Positions 8,688-12,837 of a stretch of 12,837 bases of DNA are shown piece after piece (the first letter of the stretch is position 1; each line of letters begins with the position of its first letter). The DNA comes from Jimgerdemannia flammicorona. Taxonomy: Eukaryota; Mucoromycota; Endogonomycetes; Endogonales; Endogonaceae. The notes beneath the pieces are model-generated. The model worked only from the letters and a program-made list of their open reading frames with translations, was not told where the DNA came from and did no database searches. The position numbers and the translations under genes are program-made. The stretch covers positions 1 to 12,837 of the forward strand of contig RBNI01005246.1 of the NCBI GenBank assembly GCA_003990745.1, written 5' to 3'.

Positions 8688-10712
8688 CTACTGCTCCATA
8701 TTCGTCTCCTCCTGTGCCATGTCCAGATTGTATTCCATAGCCACCTCCTCCTCTTCTGCCCTCTGAGCCTCCAATCCAGCCAGCAGTTCATTCATCTCTC
8801 TGTCTGCCTTCTCCTCGAACTCCTCTTGGTATTCAATGTATGTCTCCTGCCAGAGCTGCAGTCTATGATGCTTATTCTAACAGTATTCCGCCCTCTCTCC
8901 AGCAACAACCACCATCTCTGTCTCTCTCTCCTTATCCACCTCATACCCCTCCTCCTCTAGGTATACTGCCAGAATTTCCGCCTTCAATGCCTTCATTACT
9001 CCATCCCCCTGTAGTATCCCTGCCCAATGCTCATCACTCATCACTCGCAAGTCCACCTCCCCCAACTCTTCCACCACCAAGTTATTCATCATCTGATATA
9101 TCCAAAGTAAGTTCCCCACCTCCTTCCCCCCCAGAGTCACCAGCCTCTCTCCCTCCAATATTGTGGTGTTAGCTCCAGCGCTTGCAGACTCATCCCATAC
9201 CTCCAGGATATCCACCAGTTCTTCCTCACCTGCTGTCACCCCCTGTCCTCCATATATCACCTCTGGAACTCCGAATTGTACCCTCTGGGTCCCTCACATT
9301 GGCACATCTTCTTCCACCCTGTTTTGGGAAGCCAGGCCATGCCTGATAAGAGGGGTAGGGGTAGGGGAGTCCTCCCAGTCCTCCTCCCAAACCTCTAGCA
9401 TGCCATCAGCATATGGATCCTTACTAGCCTTCTCCTTGTCCTCCCCTGCCTCCTTCTCATCCTTTCCCTCCCCCTTGCCAGCCCAGACACTCACTCTGGC
9501 ACCCCTGGTGCCCTTCACCTTGCTTGCATTTCCCAGCGGTCTGTTATCCAGCTTGGCCAGCAGCTCTTTCTGTCTCTTACACCCCTGAGCCCTTTCCCAC
9601 TACTCCTTAGTCACATGAATCCACTTTCCATCCACCACCTCCAAGTGCGTCAACTTCTCGAAAGCCGCCCAAGCCTTCACTTGCCTCTCTACAGTACCAT
9701 CCAACTCTTCCAGCACTTCTAATAAATCCTCCTCCTCCTTCTCACTTCCCTTCACCCTCATCACCTTATACAAAATCACTCCCCAGACCATTGCCAAAGG
9801 CCAGTCCCTCGCCTTCTCAGTAGCTTCCTTCCCAGCCAGCCAAATCCTCACATCCACATCACCAGTCCTAAGCGAGGTCCCTTCCCAGACCCTGAATCCA
9901 ATATCCACCACCTCTCCATATTCTGCCATGAAATCCTCAACCCTCTTTCTCATCTCCATCGCTATCGCTGTCAGCACTCCTTTCACCAGCAGTTGGACCA
10001 CCCTGGGATCCCACTTCAGACAATGTGCCATCTGAACGCACACCTCTCCAACCATCAATCCAACCTTCAGCACCTCCTCCAATGGTGCTGCCTCCTCAAA
10101 ACCCACCTCCACCCCCTCTAGTCCCTTCAAAAACTTTACAGATGCAGCTCCAGCCACCTGCTTAGCGATGAGCCCCAGCACCATTTTCGCCATCACTACT
10201 AGACCCCAGAAGCACAGTGTAACTGCAAATACTGAAATCAATTTTTTGAGCAACGGGGCCACTGCCAGACCCATTACACCATCTGCTAAGTCCCCTTGTC
10301 TTCTAAGCCACAGCTGCTCAGCCTCAATATCAACCATCACATCTAGATTTTTTTCCAGATTGACAGTCCCATCACCATCAGCAGTCACACTCCCCCCAGC
10401 CACTACTCCCCCAGCTTCACTGCCCCCCCTTCCAAGGGCTGCTTCCCCCTGCACCATCCTCTTCTCAGTCTCCTTGCCCTTCCTCAGCCAGCCCTCCAGT
10501 CCTGACACCTGCTGTCTCCCCTTCACTGTCTCTACAAAGCTCGCCCTCCCAGATCCTGAATCTCCACCACCTCCTCTACCCCTTCTACATCCACCAGCCA
10601 ACAGCTCCCTCATACCACCCCCCAGGCCTGGACCCCTCTCCACCTGCTGCCAGTTGAAAGCACTTGGGCCACCCTGCCCAGTATGCACCCTAGGTTGCCT
10701 GTCAGTTGCCAT
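8688..10712 (-). pseudogene. LINE-A ORF1: putative RNA-binding ORF1 protein, three internal stops
   Basis: ORF1 proteins bind LINE RNA and help form the ribonucleoprotein. The ATG at 10712 is the first in the element. The frame runs without shifts for 674 codons to TAG 8690-8688, broken only by stops at codons 371, 473 (TGA, fits CGA decay) and 612. N-terminus: Gly/Arg-rich basic segment (30-58). Residues about 145-185 are strongly hydrophobic (LISVFAVTLCFWGLVVMAKM). The middle part contains EVVDIGFRVWEG and DVDVRIWLAGKEATEKA, possibly a folded RRM-like region, but this is not shown. A Lys/Glu/Asp-rich stretch lies near 414-450, and the last 60 codons look like a coiled coil. I see no CCHC zinc knuckle, which many fungal LINE ORF1 proteins have. 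Assignment rests on position before ORF2. It is in the same frame as ORF2, with one TAG and ten sense codons between them. Confidence 0.7.
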
Positions 10713-10793
10713 GTTGTTAGTCTCTTTTCTCCAAAAATGATATTGTAAGTTCTCTCCAAACGTTGTGTAATCTGAATGGTACTAGAAAGAGAT
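10713..10793 (-). promoter_or_regulatory. LINE-A 5' leader
   Basis: 81 bases between the target-site duplication and the ORF1 start. LINEs of this type usually carry an internal promoter at their 5' end, so it should lie here and/or in early ORF1. No TATA box is seen. It contains one retained CpG (AACGTT). The role is inferred from position. Confidence 0.45.
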
Positions 10794-10812
10794 GGTAATG
10801 GCTGTTATAATT
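10794..10812 (+). repeat. Target-site duplication of LINE-A, right copy
   Basis: GGTAATGGCTGTTATAATT, matching 4916-4934 at 18 of 19 bases. It marks the 5' boundary of LINE-A. Confidence 0.9.
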
Positions 10813-10989
10813 ACAAATAGTATATGGAGCTCTAAGGAGGGATAGTATAGATCATAGGGGGGATCTATGGCCAGAGGTATGGTAGGGAGTCAGGAACAGC
10901 AAAGAGTAGGACTGGAATAGTATCTGGCCTTGGTGCAAGAAGGTGGCAAGATGGCTTCCCCCTAAGTTCTGAGTAGTATAGTGGTGACT
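10813..10989 (+). mobile_element. LINE-B, middle piece (ORF2 C-terminal region)
   Basis: Shared blocks with the reverse complement of LINE-A 5700-5560: GGATCT(A/G)TGGCC, AAGAGT(A/G)GGACT, GTGCAAGAAGGTGG or GTGAGAAAGTGG, CTAAGTTCTG or CAAAGTACTGG, and AGTAGT..AGTGGTG or GTAGTC..GGTGGCA. The piece joins 4934 on the left across LINE-A and 12189 on the right across the second insertion. It is heavily decayed, with no CpG seen and no open frame. Confidence 0.65.
10973..10989 (+). repeat. Target-site duplication of second insertion, left copy
   Basis: GTAGTATAGTGGTGACT matches 12172-12188 at 16 of 17 bases (A/G difference at the third base). It abuts a 30-base T-rich tract, the complement of the insertion's A-tail. 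Confidence 0.9.
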
Positions 10990-11019
10990 TTTTTTTTTTT
11001 TTTTTTTTTCTTTTTTTTT
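10990..11019 (-). repeat. A-tail of second insertion (T tract on plus strand)
   Basis: Thirty bases of T broken by a single C at 11010, directly next to the target-site duplication. On the minus strand it is the 3' poly(A) of the retrotransposed RNA. Confidence 0.9.
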
Positions 11020-11109
11020 CTTAACACATTTTTATAGCGACAGTGGGAAAACATCCCCCGGATTACCTGACAAGAAAGTAAGTAGGGTCAGGCCCTGAAA
11101 AGAGTAGCC

Positions 11110-11122
11110 TCGGGCTACCCGA
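11110..11122. other. Small hairpin in the 3' tail of the second insertion
   Basis: TCGGGCTACCCGA forms a 5-bp stem with a 3-base loop, about 90 bases before the A-tail. LINE 3' ends often carry hairpins recognised by their RT; that role here is inference. Confidence 0.4.
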
Positions 11123-11822
11123 CACCTAACCTAGACAAAGCCAAGGTGGCTGGGGCCTTGTTCTCTCTGCCCTGAGCCACTCCCACCCCACTCTTCCTGC
11201 TAATAACAATGCTCCACCTAGGCCACAACTGGCCCCCTCATACAAATAATATATACAATATAGAGAAATGAAATGGCATGCAGGCCTGATAAATCCCCAA
11301 CCATGAGTTACTCTACCCCACCTTAGCTGCCCAGTGCCAACCTATATACTTAACGAATGGATCTACCATTCAACTACTGCTCTCTCTGCCCAACTCTGAG
11401 TTAGAAGTCACCATCTGGTTTGTGACACCAGTACCTCAAGTGATACTGCCATCATACCTGGTCTTACTCCAAAGGGCCACTGGATGTGACCCCAGCACCT
11501 TGAGTACCCCTGCAGTGTGCACCCAGCCTACTGGCTCCCCTCTCTCCAAAGTGGCGAAGTAGTCACCCTGCTGATCTCTCTGCTGATCATCACACCATCC
11601 CCAGCCAATCACCTGGTCCAATTGTCACTGCCATCTTGAATCACACTATCCTACATCTACCAATTACTAGTCGCCATCACTACATGTGTTGAGATCACCT
11701 CATCTACCTTGGCCAATCATCAGCTACAACTTCCAAAATTCTCCGAGCCTCTTCTGAAATCACCCAGTATACCTCTATGCCTTGAGGATGCAGTGAGAGT
11801 CCTCCTCTGAGTGAAAGAAAGC

Positions 11823-12170
11823 CTAAGGGCCTGACCCACATCCCCCAGCCCACCAGAGCACATCAGTGAATTGGATGCTCACCACAAAGCCAGCCACATT
11901 GCTGGATATAAGACTCCACATCTCCTTGAGATCTTGCCAGTAGCTCCCAGAGCCTGCATTGTACCATCTGACCCATGAAATAATGATACTATTGAATTCT
12001 TGAAAACTGTGGTCTTGAGGTTGGGGCAATCTGATACTATTAGACTCCTCTTCTCTCACTGCTTCAGGCACATCCAACCTTAGGGCACTGATGGCCCCCC
12101 TTCTCCTGCACCATAGGGATCCAATTTCCACCTGGACCTTTTGACCAGTATGGTTTAAGAGAAAGAAGTC
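11823..12170 (-). CDS. Hypothetical open stretch in second insertion, probably a relic
   Basis: An open frame of about 115 codons begins at the insertion's 5' edge and ends at TAG 11825-11823. The nearest ATG (12200) lies in flanking LINE-B DNA, so the true start is missing and the frame may be a truncated C-terminus. The peptide is Trp- and Ser-rich, with KVQVEIGSLWCRRRG near the start, SWVRWYNAGSGSYWQDLKEM in the middle and FTDVLWWAGGCG near the end. I recognise no family. It may be a chance open frame in a non-coding element. Confidence 0.25.
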   Translation of the reverse strand, partial: DFFLLNHTGQKVQVEIGSLWCRRRGAISALRLDVPEAVREEESNSIRLPQPQDHSFQEFNSIIISWVRWYNAGSGSYWQDLKEMWSLISSNVAGFVVSIQFTDVLWWAGGCGSGP

Positions 12171-12171
12171 T

Positions 12172-12188
12172 GTGGTATAGTGGTGACT
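12172..12188 (+). repeat. Target-site duplication of second insertion, right copy
   Basis: GTGGTATAGTGGTGACT, matching 10973-10989 at 16 of 17 bases. It marks the 5' end of the insertion. Confidence 0.9.
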
Positions 12189-12777
12189 ACTATGGCACAA
12201 TGTGATGCTGAACTACCAGTCAGATTATTTGATAGAGGGGGGTGTTTTAGAGTGTGAGAAGTTTCTGAATATCAAGCAGAAGAGGAGAGTAGTACAGACT
12301 CCTGAGCTTGGCTGGGGGAGTGTGAGGTGTTGGGGGATTTCTGGTGGGTTATCAAAGATCAGATATGACTGCAACCTTTGGTGGAAGGGCAGGGGGAGAG
12401 GTGGGGTGACCTTTGGTATAGGCTGATAGAGGGTGTTGAAAATGAGTAGTTGACTTTTGGATGGGCTCTAGTCATTTGGATTGGGCTCACTAGACATTGG
12501 CTTGAGAATGGACAGCACTTAGTACTTAGGATGTATGTTATATAGTGGAAGTAGTTGTTGCTAGACATTCTAAATAGTTAGTGGCAGGGGTGGGGACCTG
12601 GAGAGAGTACTTATAGGAGGCTTGTAGAATGTATTTAAGAGAAGAGTAGGAGAGGGTTTGGGTTACTAGAGGATTAGTTTCTCTTCAGAGATGAGAGGAG
12701 AGAGTCCTATATAGGATTGGGTGAAGAGTACATTAGTATTTTTATATTAATAGAATATAGATTAGATGGTAATTAGT

Positions 12778-12783
12778 AATAAA
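12778..12783 (+). promoter_or_regulatory. Poly(A) signal of LINE-B
   Basis: AATAAA about 30 bases before the A-tail, matching the LINE-A signal in position. Confidence 0.55.
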
Positions 12784-12812
12784 GTAGAAGTCCAAGTGAT
12801 ATAAAAAGAGAG

Positions 12813-12825
12813 AAAAAAAAAAAAA
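12813..12825 (+). repeat. A-tail of LINE-B
   Basis: Thirteen A residues following ATAAAAAGAGAG. The sequence after it (GAGAAGTGCAGA) would hold the right target-site duplication of LINE-B; no matching left copy was found near 4480-4800. Confidence 0.7.
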
Positions 12826-12837
12826 GAGAAGTGCAGA

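Larger units (their letters stand above)
4935..10793 (-). mobile_element. LINE-A: complete non-LTR retrotransposon, about 5.86 kb
   Basis: A minus-strand element with an 81-base leader, ORF1, ORF2, a short 3' UTR with AATAAA, and a 3' end in TATAAAAA. It is bounded on both sides by a 19-bp target-site duplication, so it is a full-length insertion and not a fragment. ORF2 has AP endonuclease and reverse transcriptase motifs; no RNase H or restriction-like endonuclease was seen. This structure fits the fungal Tad-like or L1-like groups; which clade is not resolved here. It is inserted into LINE-B, a related element in the opposite direction. It keeps noticeably more CpG than its surroundings, so it is younger, but stops and two frame changes in ORF2 make this copy dead. 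Confidence 0.85.
10990..12171 (-). mobile_element. A-tailed retrotransposed insertion of unknown body, about 1.18 kb
   Basis: A minus-strand unit ending in an A-tail (10990-11019 as T) preceded by CTATAAAAATG, and bounded by a 17-bp target-site duplication. These are marks of LINE-machinery insertion. The last bases, GTCGCTATAAAAA, resemble the LINE-A end GTGACTATAAAAA. The interior carries no endonuclease or RT motif that I can see. It may be a 5'-truncated copy of another LINE with a long 3' UTR, a non-autonomous SINE-like element, or a processed transcript joined to a LINE tail. It retains about eight CpGs, more than LINE-B around it, so it is a later insertion. The 5' body has one open stretch (11823-12170). 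Confidence 0.75.
12189..12826 (+). mobile_element. LINE-B, 3' piece with A-tail
   Basis: The translation around 12205-12320 (MLNYQSDYLIEGGVLECEK) lines up with the LINE-A ORF2 C-terminus (MLNFCLGHLIVGGCFNCEE, 5535-5480 minus), and at DNA level GAGAGTGTGAGGTGTTGGGGGA is nearly shared. The 3' end, AGTAATAAAG..AAGTCCAAGTGATATAAAAA, is close to the LINE-A end GGTAATAAAG..GAGTCCAAGTGACTATAAAAA. This shows LINE-A and LINE-B are the same family on opposite strands. Apart from the short aligned frame it is full of stops and I see no CpG. Confidence 0.75.

Noticed and set aside
8840..9588. Pro/Ser-rich plus-strand frames (8840-9172, 9163-9588)
   Set aside because: Complement of the acidic, Glu-rich 3' half of ORF1; low-complexity shadows.
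10168..10740. 190-codon plus-strand open frame opposite ORF1
   Set aside because: Ser/Pro/Thr-rich shadow of the Gly/Val/Glu-rich ORF1 on the other strand. ORF1 is longer, is in frame over 2 kb and fits the element's structure.
10989..11019. T tract as a transcription terminator
   Set aside because: It abuts a 17-bp duplication and follows a LINE-like 3' end on the minus strand, so it is a retroposon A-tail.
12202..12426. 74-codon plus-strand frame as an independent gene
   Set aside because: It matches the C-terminal region of LINE ORF2 and lies within the LINE-B 3' piece.

Overview
This window is a stack of decayed retroelements; no host gene, tRNA or rRNA was found. The best guess is a filamentous fungus, probably a mushroom-type basidiomycete. 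The reasons are a fungal-style LINE with two reading frames, a Ty3/gypsy element, AT-rich LTR-like DNA, and extreme loss of CpG with stop codons where CGN arginine codons would be expected. This assignment is inference and could be wrong at the class level.

Layout. (1) 1-125: 3' part of a minus-strand LINE cut by the window edge (LINE-C). (2) About 130-4480, plus strand: a Ty3/gypsy-like LTR element with a possible 5' LTR remnant, a candidate primer-binding site, a gag relic with a zinc knuckle, a retropepsin, and then a cysteine-rich, charged region in the same frame as the protease. No reverse transcriptase, RNase H or integrase is visible. An LTR-like AT-rich region follows. (3) 3948-4332: a roughly 385-bp foldback (inverted-repeat) element flanked by 13-bp direct repeats, inside that LTR-like region. 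(4) A plus-strand, heavily decayed LINE (LINE-B), broken into pieces at about 4800-4934, 10813-10989 and 12189-12826. (5) 4935-10793, minus strand: a complete LINE of the same broad family (LINE-A, about 5.86 kb) inside LINE-B, bounded by a 19-bp target-site duplication. It has ORF1 (674 codons) and ORF2 (AP endonuclease, reverse transcriptase, cysteine-containing C-terminus), interrupted by stop codons and two frame changes. (6) 10990-12171, minus strand: a second insertion into LINE-B, with an A-tail, a LINE-like 3' end, a 17-bp target-site duplication and a body I do not recognise.

Removing insertions 5 and 6 rebuilds a continuous LINE-B that aligns with the 3' half of LINE-A, so the nesting order is well supported. 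Visible CpG content agrees with it: almost none in the gypsy element and LINE-B, clearly more in LINE-A and the second insertion. All coding relics look non-functional. The least ordinary parts are the RT-less gypsy element with its in-frame cysteine cluster, the foldback element, and the unidentified A-tailed insertion. I found no sign of a defence system, biosynthetic cluster or other cellular pathway.
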